Shown here in pieces: positions 16,434 through 26,191 of a DNA stretch of 33,542 nucleotides. Position numbers and translations under genes: made by a program. The stretch is from a bacterium. GTDB taxonomy: Bacteria > JAMCPX01. The DNA is taken from positions 1 through 33,542 of the forward strand of contig JAJYJX010000003.1 in NCBI GenBank assembly GCA_021789095.1, given 5' to 3'. The notes beneath the pieces are model-generated. The model had not been told where the DNA came from and searched no databases. It saw only the letters and a list, made by a program, of their open reading frames with translations. Within the stretch, counting starts at the first letter, position 1. The number at the start of each line of letters is the position of its first letter.

Positions 16434-18665
16434 TCATTTCTTTTCCACATAGTCACAGTCCTTGTTCGGACAGGCAACCACCACCCCGTCTTTCTTTGTG
16501 TACTTCTCTATAAGGTACTTCGATCCGCATTTGAGGCATGTCTTGTTTACCGGTTTGTTCCAGGATACAAAATCGCATTTCGGATAATTGGTACATCCAT
16601 AAAACAGCCTGCCTTTTTTCGTCGAGCGCTCTGCGATATCTCCGCCGCACGCAGGGCATGTTACGTCTGTTGTGTAAGGCTTTGTATTCTTGCACTCCGG
16701 ATAGTTTTCACATGCAAGAAAGCGTGCGCCTGATCTTGTGCGCTTTATGAGCATGGAGCCTCCGCACAATTCACATTTTAAATCGGACTTCTCATTTTCT
16801 ATGACGGTTATCTTTCCATTCTCATCCCTCTTAAAGTTCTTTGTGTTCCTGCATTCCGGGTAATTCGAGCATGCGAGGAACATGCCGTTGCGTCCCCATT
16901 TTATAACCATAGGTGAGCCGCATTTCTCGCATATAATGTCGGTTTTCTCTTCCGTTGCCTTCATATTCTTCATCTGTTTGCCTGCTTTGGCTACAAGCTG
17001 TTCAAAAGACCTGTAAAAGGACTTTAAAAGTTCGATGTAATTCGCATTGCCCTCTTCGACATTGTCCAGCTTGTCTTCCATGTCTGCTGTGAATCCGATA
17101 TCAAGGATCTGGGGGAAATTCTTTATAAGCATATCGGTCACAATCCTGCCGAGTTCGGTCGGCATAAACCTGCCTTCCTCTTTAACCACGTAACCGCGTT
17201 GCTGGATCGTTTGCAGGATCGTGGCATACGTGGACGGCCTGCCGATGCCTCTTTCTTCAAGCTCCTTTACAAGGGATGCCTCTGTATACCTCGGGGGCGG
17301 CTCTGTAAAGTGTTGATGCGGTGTTATATCCTTTAACAGGAGCCGGTCGTTGCTGTTCAGTTTTGGCAGTATGGTCTCTTCCCTTTGTTCATCATACACC
17401 TTGAGATAACCGTCGAACTCGAGCGTTGAACCCAATGCCCTGAAAATGAACCTCCCGCCTTTGATCTGGACAACCATCTGCCTGAATACGGCAGGCATCA
17501 TCTGGCTTGCGACGAACCTTTCCCAGATTAACCTGTAAAGCGCGTATTCCTGATCCGAAAGGTATTTCTTTACCTTATCCGGAGGCAGGTCAAACCTTGT
17601 CGGTCTGACAGCCTCATGTGCATCCTGGGCTGATTTTTTATTTTTATACGCATTCGGAGACAACGGCAAATAGCTTTTGCCGTATGCGTTATGTATGTAT
17701 CCTCTGACATTTGATAATGCCTCATCCGCTATCCTTACGGAATCCGTTCTCATGTAGGTTATAAGCGCTGTATGGCCTTCTTTACCGAGCTCAACGCCTT
17801 CGTAAAGCTTCTGCGCAATCTTCATTGTCCTATCTGCCGTAAACCTGAGCCGTTTGATCGCTTCCTGCTGGAGCGTACTTGTTATGAACGGCGGCATCGG
17901 ATAAGACTTTCTTTCCTTATGCTCGATGCCTGCAATGATAAAGTTCTGTTTTTTGATCTCATCAGTTATAGAGTCCGCCTTACCCCTGTCTGCAATATCC
18001 ACGTTCTTATCATCGATGCTGAAAAGCTTTGCCTCGAACACATCCCTGACAGGCGTTATGAAATTGCCGGTGATTGACCAGTATTCCTGCGGTACAAATG
18101 CCTCCCTCTCCTGTTCCCGGTCACAGATAAGCCTTACTGCAACGGACTGGACCCTTCCTGCGCTCAGTCCCCTTCTTACCTTTTCCCAGAGCAGGGGACT
18201 TATCTTATAACCTACCAGCCTGTCGAGTATGCGCCGTGCAAGGTATGATTGATACATGTTTTTGTTTAAAGACCCGTGATTCTTTATCCCGTTAAGAACG
18301 GCAGGCTTTGTGATCTCATTGAACATCACCCTGTAGATCTTTGCTTTTGTATTGTTTAATTCATCTGCTATGTGCCATGCTATTGCCTCCCCCTCCCTGT
18401 CAGGGTCGGGTGCAAGATAGATGACACCGGCATTCTTTGCCGCCTTTTTAATGGCAGCTAAGACCTTCAGCTTGTTCTTCAGTACCTCGTAGTCCGCCTT
18501 GAAAGTTTTTGTATCAACACCCAGCTTCGACTTTGGGAGGTCCTTTATATGTCCCATTGAGGCAACAACATCATAGTTGTTGTCCAGAAACTTTTTAATG
18601 GTCTTTGTCTTCGCCGGTGATTCTACAATAATCAGATATTTGTCCCCGTGTTTTTCATCAGGCAT
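16434..18665 (-). CDS. topA: DNA topoisomerase I (TopA) with four C-terminal zinc ribbons
   Basis: LIIVESPAKTKTIKKFL, LAPDPDREGEAIAWH, GYKISPLLWEKVRRGLSAGRVQSVA, YMRTDSVRIADEA, and four CxxC..C(x4-5)C ribbons. ATG at 18665 or GTG at 18671. Confidence 0.96.
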   Translation of the reverse strand: MPDEKHGDKYLIIVESPAKTKTIKKFLDNNYDVVASMGHIKDLPKSKLGVDTKTFKADYEVLKNKLKVLAAIKKAAKNAGVIYLAPDPDREGEAIAWHIADELNNTKAKIYRVMFNEITKPAVLNGIKNHGSLNKNMYQSYLARRILDRLVGYKISPLLWEKVRRGLSAGRVQSVAVRLICDREQEREAFVPQEYWSITGNFITPVRDVFEAKLFSIDDKNVDIADRGKADSITDEIKKQNFIIAGIEHKERKSYPMPPFITSTLQQEAIKRLRFTADRTMKIAQKLYEGVELGKEGHTALITYMRTDSVRIADEALSNVRGYIHNAYGKSYLPLSPNAYKNKKSAQDAHEAVRPTRFDLPPDKVKKYLSDQEYALYRLIWERFVASQMMPAVFRQMVVQIKGGRFIFRALGSTLEFDGYLKVYDEQREETILPKLNSNDRLLLKDITPHQHFTEPPPRYTEASLVKELEERGIGRPSTYATILQTIQQRGYVVKEEGRFMPTELGRIVTDMLIKNFPQILDIGFTADMEDKLDNVEEGNANYIELLKSFYRSFEQLVAKAGKQMKNMKATEEKTDIICEKCGSPMVIKWGRNGMFLACSNYPECRNTKNFKRDENGKITVIENEKSDLKCELCGGSMLIKRTRSGARFLACENYPECKNTKPYTTDVTCPACGGDIAERSTKKGRLFYGCTNYPKCDFVSWNKPVNKTCLKCGSKYLIEKYTKKDGVVVACPNKDCDYVEKK

Positions 18666-18667
18666 GT

Positions 18668-19768
18668 TCACTCCATTTTAACGAATCTTTGTCCCGGCAG
18701 TTGTTTTACAACGCCGGTCAGCTCCATTTCAGTAAGAATACTCATTACTTTAGAAGTGTCAAATTTCGATCGTGCTATAACCGTATCGAGATCAACAGGC
18801 TCCCCGGATAAAATAGAAAGGATGCACGCGTGTGATTCAGGCATAACCGTTTTTTTGTCTCTTTCGGCAGGCATACAGGCCTTTATTTCCCTTACAAGAT
18901 TATCTACGGAATCAACCATATTCCCGACCTGTTTTATGAGCCTGTTTGTTCCCTGGCTCATCATGGAATGGATCTGCCCCGGAACCGCAAATACCTCCCT
19001 GCCCTGATCAAGTGCGTGCGATACCGTGATCATTGTACCGCTGTTCAGAGATGCCTCTGTCACGATCACTGCAACGGACAGTCCGCTTATAATGCGGTTC
19101 CTCTCCGGAAAGTTTACGTCCAGCGGAGGTGTGCCGGCAGGATATTCGGTAAGGATCAATCCATACTTTGCTATGTCCTGTGCGAGCTGTTTGTTCTCGG
19201 GAGGGTAAATCCTGTTTATGCCTGTTCCCCATACAGCTATGGTTCTGCCCTTATGCTTTATTGCGGTCTTGTGGGCTATGGAATCTATGCCCTTTGCCAT
19301 ACCGCTTACGATTGTGAACCCTTCACCGGTCAGTGCAGAAGCGATCTCCCTTGTTATATTTTCGCCGTAAGCTGACGGGAAACGCGTGCCGACAATGGCA
19401 ACGCACGGTCCCTGCAATGGCGTGTCCGGCATGCCGCGCGCATAAAGGTATGGCGGCGGATCGCTTATCTGCTTGAGCAATTCCGGATACCGGGCGTCAT
19501 TCAGTGTTATTATGTCTGCTTTCTGCTGCTTTATTCTGTTCAACTCTTCCTTCGCCTCATCAAAGGCGCGAAAACGCCTGATCCTGCTGACAACAGTACC
19601 GGAAATACCCTCGACCTGCCCCAGCTCCTCGGCTGATGCAGAAAAAACAGCCCGTGCGTTATGGAACGATGCTATGAGCCTTTTGTAGAAAACGTTCCCT
19701 ACACCTTCCACTTGTTTCAGGGCAATCCAGTAAATCAGTTCATCTCTTGCATTCGTATTTAAAGACAT
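18668..19768 (-). CDS. dprA: DNA-processing protein DprA
   Basis: 366 aa; VAIVGTRFPSAYGENITREIASAL, SGMAKGIDSIAHKTA, PERNRIISGLS, EASLNSGTMITVSHALDQGREVFAVPG. Confidence 0.95.
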   Translation of the reverse strand: MSLNTNARDELIYWIALKQVEGVGNVFYKRLIASFHNARAVFSASAEELGQVEGISGTVVSRIRRFRAFDEAKEELNRIKQQKADIITLNDARYPELLKQISDPPPYLYARGMPDTPLQGPCVAIVGTRFPSAYGENITREIASALTGEGFTIVSGMAKGIDSIAHKTAIKHKGRTIAVWGTGINRIYPPENKQLAQDIAKYGLILTEYPAGTPPLDVNFPERNRIISGLSVAVIVTEASLNSGTMITVSHALDQGREVFAVPGQIHSMMSQGTNRLIKQVGNMVDSVDNLVREIKACMPAERDKKTVMPESHACILSILSGEPVDLDTVIARSKFDTSKVMSILTEMELTGVVKQLPGQRFVKME

Positions 19769-19809
19769 TGTTTATGCACTTTATACAGAGTTGATAGAAA
19801 TCATCAAGT

Positions 19810-19914
19810 AAACCAGGTTAGAAAGGACGCAGCTTTGAACCACGCCCTTTCGATAAGGAATTCAAATTCTATCCCCGTATCTCCGCCATAAATAGCGGGG
19901 CTTTCTAACGAGGT
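19810..19914. repeat. MITE-like element with CCCCGTTAGAAAG-type termini (copy 2, inverted relative to copy 1)
   Basis: accaggttagaaagga..ccgccataaatagcggggctttctaacgaggt. Confidence 0.65.
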
Positions 19915-20009
19915 AAAAAAAACAGGTGCCCCTGTATATATGCCCGCTGGAATCGCCGTGTTATGCACAAATTGAAAAACTATATACAATATGTTAATTT
20001 TAACATATA

Positions 20010-20921
20010 ATGAACCGGTTTATTGAGGCATTCAGGACATATCTGAGCATAGAGAAGGGCGCATCCGTTAATACCGTCGATGCCTACCTCTCGGATCTGG
20101 AACAGTTCTCCGGGTTTTTAAACGGTCTCCATCCGGCACGATCAATTGAATCAGCGGGCATGATTGAAATAAGGAGCTTTATCGCCTTGCTCCTGAAAAC
20201 AGAAAAGAAAAGTTCTGCCGGAAGGAAGCTTGCAGCCTTAAAAACATTCTACAAGTTTATGCTCAGGGAGCATGTAATAGAGATGAATCCCGCTGAACTG
20301 ATATCGATACCGAAAAAGGACAAGCTCCTTCCCGGGTTCCTCAATGTGGATGAGGTCTTTGGACTTGTCGAGCTGCCCGAGGGAGACAAGGTTTTTGCCA
20401 TGAGGGACAGGGCGATCCTTGAGTTGTTTTATGCAAGCGGGCTGCGTGTTTCGGAGCTCACAGGGCTGGATATTGAAAATATTGATATTAATATAGGCTA
20501 TGTAAGGGTTATCGGAAAAGGTAAGAAAGAGCGCATTGTTCCGGTTAACAGGAAAGCCCTTCAGGTCGTCCGGCAGTACCTTGAAGCGAGGCATTCGGCC
20601 TTAAAGGATAAAACAGAAAAATCGCTTTTTATAAATAAATACGGCAAGAGGATTACAAGAAGGGGAGTGGGACTTATTGTGAAAAAATATATGATAAAGT
20701 CAGGTATAAACAAACACATCAGCCCGCATTCCTTGAGACATACATTTGCAACACACCTGCTTGACGCAGGAGCGGATTTAAGATTGATACAGGAGCTCCT
20801 CGGGCATTCCAGCATATCAACGACCCAGGTTTACACGCATACAAGCATGGACAGGCTGATGAAGGTTTATGATGATGCTCATCCGCGGGCACATAAGAAG
20901 AAAGACGAGAGTAGTCAGTAG
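20010..20921 (+). CDS. xerC: tyrosine recombinase XerC/XerD family
   Basis: 303 aa; FIEAFRTYLSIEKGASVNTVDAYLSDL; GLRVSELTGL, HSLRHTFATHLLDAGADLRLIQELLGHSSISTTQVYTH catalytic R-H-R-H-Y. Confidence 0.92.
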   Translation: MNRFIEAFRTYLSIEKGASVNTVDAYLSDLEQFSGFLNGLHPARSIESAGMIEIRSFIALLLKTEKKSSAGRKLAALKTFYKFMLREHVIEMNPAELISIPKKDKLLPGFLNVDEVFGLVELPEGDKVFAMRDRAILELFYASGLRVSELTGLDIENIDINIGYVRVIGKGKKERIVPVNRKALQVVRQYLEARHSALKDKTEKSLFINKYGKRITRRGVGLIVKKYMIKSGINKHISPHSLRHTFATHLLDAGADLRLIQELLGHSSISTTQVYTHTSMDRLMKVYDDAHPRAHKKKDESSQ

Positions 20922-20967
20922 CTGGTAAAGAGGAAATAAAAAATAACAGATAGAATATACCATTTTT

Positions 20968-21030
20968 GTCATTCCGCACTTGATGCGGAATCCAGTATTT
21001 TTTCTGGATTCCTGCTTTCGCAGGAATGAC
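20968..21030. repeat. double-hairpin palindromic repeat between xerC and hslV
   Basis: gtcattccgcacttgatgcggaatccag..ctggattcctgctttcgcaggaatgac. Confidence 0.9.
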
Positions 21031-21045
21031 GGCAAGGGAGAAGAT

Positions 21046-21573
21046 ATGTTTAAAGGAACGACGATCATAGCGGTAAGGCACAACAACAAGGTTGTCATGG
21101 CAGGCGACGGTCAGGTAACCCTCGGCGACACCATAATGAAACATACCGCAAAAAAGGTCAGAAGGCTTTATAATGATACAGTGCTGGCGGGTTTTGCGGG
21201 CTCTACTGCGGACGCCTTCACGCTGTTTAACAAGTTCGAGACGAAACTGGAGGAGTTCAGGGGTAACCTTCTCAAGGCCGCGGTCCAGCTCGCAAAGGAC
21301 TGGCGGACGGACAAGATACTGCGCAGGCTCGAAGCGCTTTTGATTGTAGCTGATAAATCCACATCACTTGTACTTTCCGGCACAGGGGATGTAATAGAAC
21401 CGGATGACAATATAGTTGCAATAGGTTCAGGCGGTAGCTATGCGCTTGCAGCGGCAAGGGCAATGGTAAAATTCTCCAATCTGGGTACGAGGGAGATAGC
21501 CGAGAACGCAATGAAGATCGCAGCGGATATATGTATTTACACAAACAGCAATATTACAGTAGAAGAACTATAA
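21046..21573 (+). CDS. hslV: ATP-dependent protease subunit HslV
   Basis: [41 protein letters not shown], a typical HslV; SD aagggag at 21035-21041. The longer track start at 20980 reads through the palindromic repeat. Confidence 0.95.
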   Translation: MFKGTTIIAVRHNNKVVMAGDGQVTLGDTIMKHTAKKVRRLYNDTVLAGFAGSTADAFTLFNKFETKLEEFRGNLLKAAVQLAKDWRTDKILRRLEALLIVADKSTSLVLSGTGDVIEPDDNIVAIGSGGSYALAAARAMVKFSNLGTREIAENAMKIAADICIYTNSNITVEEL

Positions 21574-21587
21574 AGAGGTAAAACATA

Positions 21588-23006
21588 ATGAGAAAAACAA
21601 AGAACGCTCTGACCCAGATGGAAAGGCCCGAACAGATAGAGCCCAGTGACACACTGCTTCCTGTAACTATAGTGCAGGAGTTAGACAGGTATGTAGTGGG
21701 CCAGAACGACGCCAAGAAAATGGTTGCAATCGCACTGCGGAACAGGTGGCGCAGGCAGCATGTACCTCCGGAGATCAGGGACGAGATAGCACCTAAGAAT
21801 ATCATTATGATAGGGCCTACCGGCATAGGTAAAACAGAGATAGCGAGAAGGCTTGCCAAGCTTGCACAGGCGCCTTTCATAAAGGTTGAGGCTTCAAAGT
21901 ATACAGAGGTTGGTTATGTAGGAAGGGATGTCGAATCGATAGTAAGGGATATTGTGGAAATAGCGGTAAAAATGGTCAAAGAGGAAGAGGAGGAAAAATT
22001 ACTGCCAAAGGCTGAAGAGCTTACAGAGGAGAGGCTTCTCGATCTGCTGCTGCCGATCAAGAAAAAACCGGTCAACAACAAACAGCCGGAGACGGAACAG
22101 AAGGTGCTTGAGGTTGTTGAGGACACAAAAACAACAAGGGAAAAATTCAGGGTAATGCTCAGGGAGGGCAAATTTGACAACAGGTATGTGGAGATGGACA
22201 TACAGTATATGCCTATGCCTGTCATAGAGGTTTTCTCGGGTATGGGCAGTGATGAGATGGAGTTTAACCTGAGAGAAATGTTTGAGACCATGCTGCCGAA
22301 AAAGACAAAGAAAAAGAAGATAAAGATAAACGAGGCAAGGGAGATCATCATGCAGCAGGAGCTGGAAAAGCTCGTTGATATGGACAAGGTTGTAAAGACA
22401 GCCATAAAAAGGGTCGAAGAATCCGGGATCGTTTTTATTGATGAAATAGACAAGATAGCAAGCAAGGAATCCGGCTACGGCCCTGATGTTTCAAGGGAAG
22501 GCGTACAGAGGGATCTTTTGCCGTTGATAGAGGGCACGACCGTAATGACGAAGTACGGCATGGTAAGGACCGACCACATGCTTTTTATAGCGGCAGGGGC
22601 TTTCCACGTAAGCAAACCGTCCGATCTTATACCCGAGATCCAGGGAAGGTTCCCGATAAGGGTCGAACTTGAGCCTTTGACAAAGGATGATTTTGTACGG
22701 ATATTGACGGAACCCGACAATGCATTGACAAAGCAGTACATAGAGATGATGAAAACAGAAGGTGTGGAGCTTAATTTTACGAAGAGCTCGATAGAAAAGA
22801 TTGCGGAAATAGCGAGTATAAGCAACGAGAGGATGGAAAATATCGGAGCAAGGAGGCTTCATACAGTTATGGAAAGGCTTCTTGAGGATATATCCTTTGA
22901 TACGTCAAAATACAGGGGCGGGAAGTTTAACATAGATGAAAAGTATGTTGAGGACAAACTGAATCCGATACTCAAGAACGAAGACCTGAGCAAGTATATA
23001 CTGTAA
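21588..23006 (+). CDS. hslU: ATP-dependent protease ATPase subunit HslU
   Basis: 472 aa; [105 protein letters not shown]. Confidence 0.97.
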   Translation: MRKTKNALTQMERPEQIEPSDTLLPVTIVQELDRYVVGQNDAKKMVAIALRNRWRRQHVPPEIRDEIAPKNIIMIGPTGIGKTEIARRLAKLAQAPFIKVEASKYTEVGYVGRDVESIVRDIVEIAVKMVKEEEEEKLLPKAEELTEERLLDLLLPIKKKPVNNKQPETEQKVLEVVEDTKTTREKFRVMLREGKFDNRYVEMDIQYMPMPVIEVFSGMGSDEMEFNLREMFETMLPKKTKKKKIKINEAREIIMQQELEKLVDMDKVVKTAIKRVEESGIVFIDEIDKIASKESGYGPDVSREGVQRDLLPLIEGTTVMTKYGMVRTDHMLFIAAGAFHVSKPSDLIPEIQGRFPIRVELEPLTKDDFVRILTEPDNALTKQYIEMMKTEGVELNFTKSSIEKIAEIASISNERMENIGARRLHTVMERLLEDISFDTSKYRGGKFNIDEKYVEDKLNPILKNEDLSKYIL

Positions 23007-23008
23007 TA

Positions 23009-23875
23009 ATGGAAAAGTATATTCAAAAAGCGTCCGTTCTTATAGAAGCTTTGCCGTACATTAAAAAATTCTACGGTAAGACGTTCGTGTTCAAATTCGG
23101 CGGCCATGCAATGCTTGATGACCAATTAAAAGAAAACTTTGCCAGGGACATCATCCTTTTATGGTACGTCGGCCTGAAGCCCGTGGTAGTGCACGGAGGA
23201 GGCCCGCAGATCGATGAACTGTTAAAGCAGCTGGGCAAGGAGAGCAGGTTTGTTGACGGCCTTCGCGTAACAGACGAAAAGACAATGGATGTTGTTGAGA
23301 TGGTGCTGGTAGGCAAGATCAACAAGGAGATAGTTGGATTGATCAACCATTTGGGAGGCAAAGCTGTCGGCATAAGCGGTAAGGACGGCAAGCTCATGGT
23401 GGCAAAAAAGGTGGAGATGAAGGACAGGGGAAACGGCAACATGCTTGATATGGGCAGGACCGGGGATATTGTCAGCGCCGACACAAAGATCATAAGAACG
23501 CTCGAACAAAACCATTTCATACCTGTTATAGCCCCTGTTGCTGTCGGAGATGACGGCCAGGCTTTCAATGTCAATGCGGATGTTGCTGCTGCAAAAATAG
23601 CCTTATCGCTTAAGGCAGAAAAGCTTATCATGCTCACGGATGTTGATGGCGTTATGGACAACAACGGCAGGCTGATATCTGCCATAAAATCAAAGGATGT
23701 TGAAAATCTTATAAGCTCAGACATTATAAAGGGCGGTATGATACCAAAGGTAAGGTATGCTGTTGACGCAATCGGGCACGGCGTCAAGAAATGCCATATC
23801 ATAGATGGAAGGATCCCCCATGCGGTCCTTCTCGAGATATTCACGCCTGAAGGCGTGGGGACCGAGATAACTTAA
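23009..23875 (+). CDS. argB: acetylglutamate kinase
   Basis: 288 aa; FVFKFGGHAM, VVVHGGGPQIDELLKQLGKESRFVDGLRVTDEKTMDVVEMVL, KIIMLTDVDGV-like segment, GGMIPKVRYAVDAI. Confidence 0.95.
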   Translation: MEKYIQKASVLIEALPYIKKFYGKTFVFKFGGHAMLDDQLKENFARDIILLWYVGLKPVVVHGGGPQIDELLKQLGKESRFVDGLRVTDEKTMDVVEMVLVGKINKEIVGLINHLGGKAVGISGKDGKLMVAKKVEMKDRGNGNMLDMGRTGDIVSADTKIIRTLEQNHFIPVIAPVAVGDDGQAFNVNADVAAAKIALSLKAEKLIMLTDVDGVMDNNGRLISAIKSKDVENLISSDIIKGGMIPKVRYAVDAIGHGVKKCHIIDGRIPHAVLLEIFTPEGVGTEIT

Positions 23876-23908
23876 ATAGTCGTGAGGTTTGAGCAGCGGG
23901 GCAAAGAA

Positions 23909-25126
23909 ATGAAGAAAAATAATATTATAACGCTTACCGATGATTTCATCATGCACACCTATAAGAGGATCCCTGTTGTTATAACAAGGGGCAAGGGAAT
24001 ATACCTATGGGACGTCAACGGGAAAAAATACATGGATTTTCTCGGTGCAAGGGGTGCTGCCAATACGGGTTACTCGAATCAAGATGTTATAAAGGCAATT
24101 ACAGCGCAGGCAAAAAAGCTTATACTTGTAACGAATGATTTTTATACGAAGCCGCAGGCAGAGCTGGCTCAGCTTCTTGTAAAAAACTCTTTTGCCGACC
24201 AGGTGTTCTTCTGCAACAGCGGTGCAGAGGCGAATGAGGGCGCGATTAAACTCTCCCGGCTCTATTCGTACAAAAAATACGGGCAGGGCAGGTATGTTGT
24301 TGTAAGCGCTGGCAATTCATTTCACGGCAGAACGTACGGGGCGCTTTCAGCAACAGCGCAGAAAAAGTACCAGACCGGCTTTGGGCCTATGGTGCCGGGA
24401 TTCAGGTATGTGGATTTTAATGATATGGATGCTATGAACGCAGCGCTCGGTGATGATGTGTGTGCGGTTATACTGGAGCCTGTCCAGGGGGAAGGCGGAG
24501 TTTATCCCGTATCTCAGGATTATATCAGGTTTGTAAGGGAGCAAACGCAGGGTAAGGACATCATTCTTATAATGGATGAGGTGCAGGTGGGGCTGGGCAG
24601 GACAGGCAGGTTGTTTGCTTATGAAAACTACGGGATAAGCCCCGATATTGTTACCATTGCAAAATCCATCGCAGGCGGCATGCCCATGGGAGCAATACTT
24701 GCATTAAAAAAAATTGCGAAATTTTTTGATTACGGTACACACGGCACAACGTTCGGGGGCTCGCCGATCGCCTCAGCCGCAGGCATAGCTGCTGTAAAGT
24801 ATATCATCGGGCGAAAACTGCCTGACAAGGCTAAAAAGCTCGGCATAATTGCACTCAAGAGGCTTTTAAGCCTCAAACAAAAATATGCCGATAAAATAAA
24901 AGACATAAGGGGCGTGGGACTTGTTATCGGTATAGAGTTTTATGACAACTCTCTTGCATCGCAGGTTTTCGATGAATGTCTGAAAGCGGGTTTGATCGTC
25001 AATGTGACCAACGGGAATATTGTAAGGTTCCTGCCGCCGCTTGTTATAACAGAAAACGAGCTGAACAAGGGCATGGATATATTTGAAAATTCACTGAAGC
25101 GCATTACCGTCAGACCACACCTATAA
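23909..25126 (+). CDS. argD: acetylornithine aminotransferase
   Basis: MKKNNIITLTDDFIMHTYKRIPVVITRGKGIYLWDVNGKKYMDFLGA; FCNSGAEANEGAIKL; IMDEVQVGLGRTGRLFAYENYGISPDIVTIAKSIAGGMPMGA. The ATG at 23909 is preferred over the GTG at 23882. Confidence 0.93.
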   Translation: MKKNNIITLTDDFIMHTYKRIPVVITRGKGIYLWDVNGKKYMDFLGARGAANTGYSNQDVIKAITAQAKKLILVTNDFYTKPQAELAQLLVKNSFADQVFFCNSGAEANEGAIKLSRLYSYKKYGQGRYVVVSAGNSFHGRTYGALSATAQKKYQTGFGPMVPGFRYVDFNDMDAMNAALGDDVCAVILEPVQGEGGVYPVSQDYIRFVREQTQGKDIILIMDEVQVGLGRTGRLFAYENYGISPDIVTIAKSIAGGMPMGAILALKKIAKFFDYGTHGTTFGGSPIASAAGIAAVKYIIGRKLPDKAKKLGIIALKRLLSLKQKYADKIKDIRGVGLVIGIEFYDNSLASQVFDECLKAGLIVNVTNGNIVRFLPPLVITENELNKGMDIFENSLKRITVRPHL

Positions 25127-25270
25127 AAAGCAGCGAGGTTTGTGAAGTGAGTGATGGATGTCCCGAATGAACAAGCAAACCTCGGCATTGAACTTTCTGG
25201 GATAATTTGATTTAACCCGGCAGCCATGCTATTTTCAGTTTCTAAATAATTATTTAAACAAGAGGAGCAT

Positions 25271-26176
25271 ATGGCTAAAAGGGACCTGATCAGCATATTC
25301 GACTTAAAGAAAGCCGAGATCGAAAACCTCATAAAAGACGCAAATATCCTGAAAAAAGAGAAAAAACGCAGCCGGCCATTGAGGGGCAAAACCCTTGCAA
25401 TGATCTTCGAGAAAGCCTCTACAAGGACAAGGGTGTCGTTCGAAGTCGGCATGTACCAGCTTGGCGGGACGGCTTTGTACCTCAATGCGAACGACCTCCA
25501 GCTTGGCAAGGGAGAAACTATAGAGGATACTGCAAAGACATTGTCAAGGTATGCAGACTGTATAATGCTCAGGACATTCGCCCACGACAATGTCGTCAAA
25601 CTCGCATCTGCAGCGTCAGTACCCGTTATCAACGGATTGTCCGACCTTTCACATCCATGCCAGATATTGAGTGATTTATTCACGGTATATGAGAAAAATA
25701 AAAACTACAAAAAACTTACCTATGCTTATATTGGTGACAGTAACAACGTTTTAAACTCATGGATTGAAGCCGCAGGGGTGCTGGGACTGCACCTGAAGAT
25801 TGCCACACCCCGGTCATTTGCACCGTCGGGTGCGATACTCGAAACTGCCCGGGAATTCAATCAAACAGGTATAAAGCTGTATAACGATCCAGATGAAGCT
25901 GTTAAGGATGCCGACGTTATTTATACAGATGTCTGGGTAAGCATGGGCCAGGAAAACAAGAGAGAAGAGAAGATCAAGGATTTTGCCGGCTTCCAGGTCA
26001 ATTCCGTGCTGGTCAATAAGGCTAAACACAATGCAATTGTTATGCATTGCCTGCCCGCGCACAGGGATGAAGAAATAACATCAGAAGTGCTGGACGGAAG
26101 ACAGTCAGTCGTGTTTGATCAGGCAGAGAACAGGCTTCACATGCAGAAGGCAATATTAAAACTTTTGATTAAATAA
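25271..26176 (+). CDS. argF: ornithine carbamoyltransferase
   Basis: 301 aa; EKASTRTRVSFEVGMYQLGG, HPCQILSDL, MHCLPAHRDEEIT; SD agaggag. Confidence 0.95.
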   Translation: MAKRDLISIFDLKKAEIENLIKDANILKKEKKRSRPLRGKTLAMIFEKASTRTRVSFEVGMYQLGGTALYLNANDLQLGKGETIEDTAKTLSRYADCIMLRTFAHDNVVKLASAASVPVINGLSDLSHPCQILSDLFTVYEKNKNYKKLTYAYIGDSNNVLNSWIEAAGVLGLHLKIATPRSFAPSGAILETAREFNQTGIKLYNDPDEAVKDADVIYTDVWVSMGQENKREEKIKDFAGFQVNSVLVNKAKHNAIVMHCLPAHRDEEITSEVLDGRQSVVFDQAENRLHMQKAILKLLIK

Positions 26177-26191
26177 TATTGGAGGGAATTC

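Noticed and set aside
20980-21045. N-terminal extension of HslV ([22 protein letters not shown]) in the ORF track
   Set aside because: It is the translation of the palindromic repeat; the conserved HslV start MFKGTTI with its own SD is at 21046.
20719-21144. 141-aa minus-strand ORF containing [24 protein letters not shown]
   Set aside because: Repeat translation plus antisense of xerC and hslV.
21914-22465. 183-aa antisense ORF across hslU
   Set aside because: Low-complexity Ser/Phe-rich complement of the hslU coding strand.
23071-23844. 257-aa antisense ORF across argB
   Set aside because: Exactly opposite a well-conserved argB reading frame, Ser/Pro/Leu-rich and with no recognisable domain; a codon-bias artefact.
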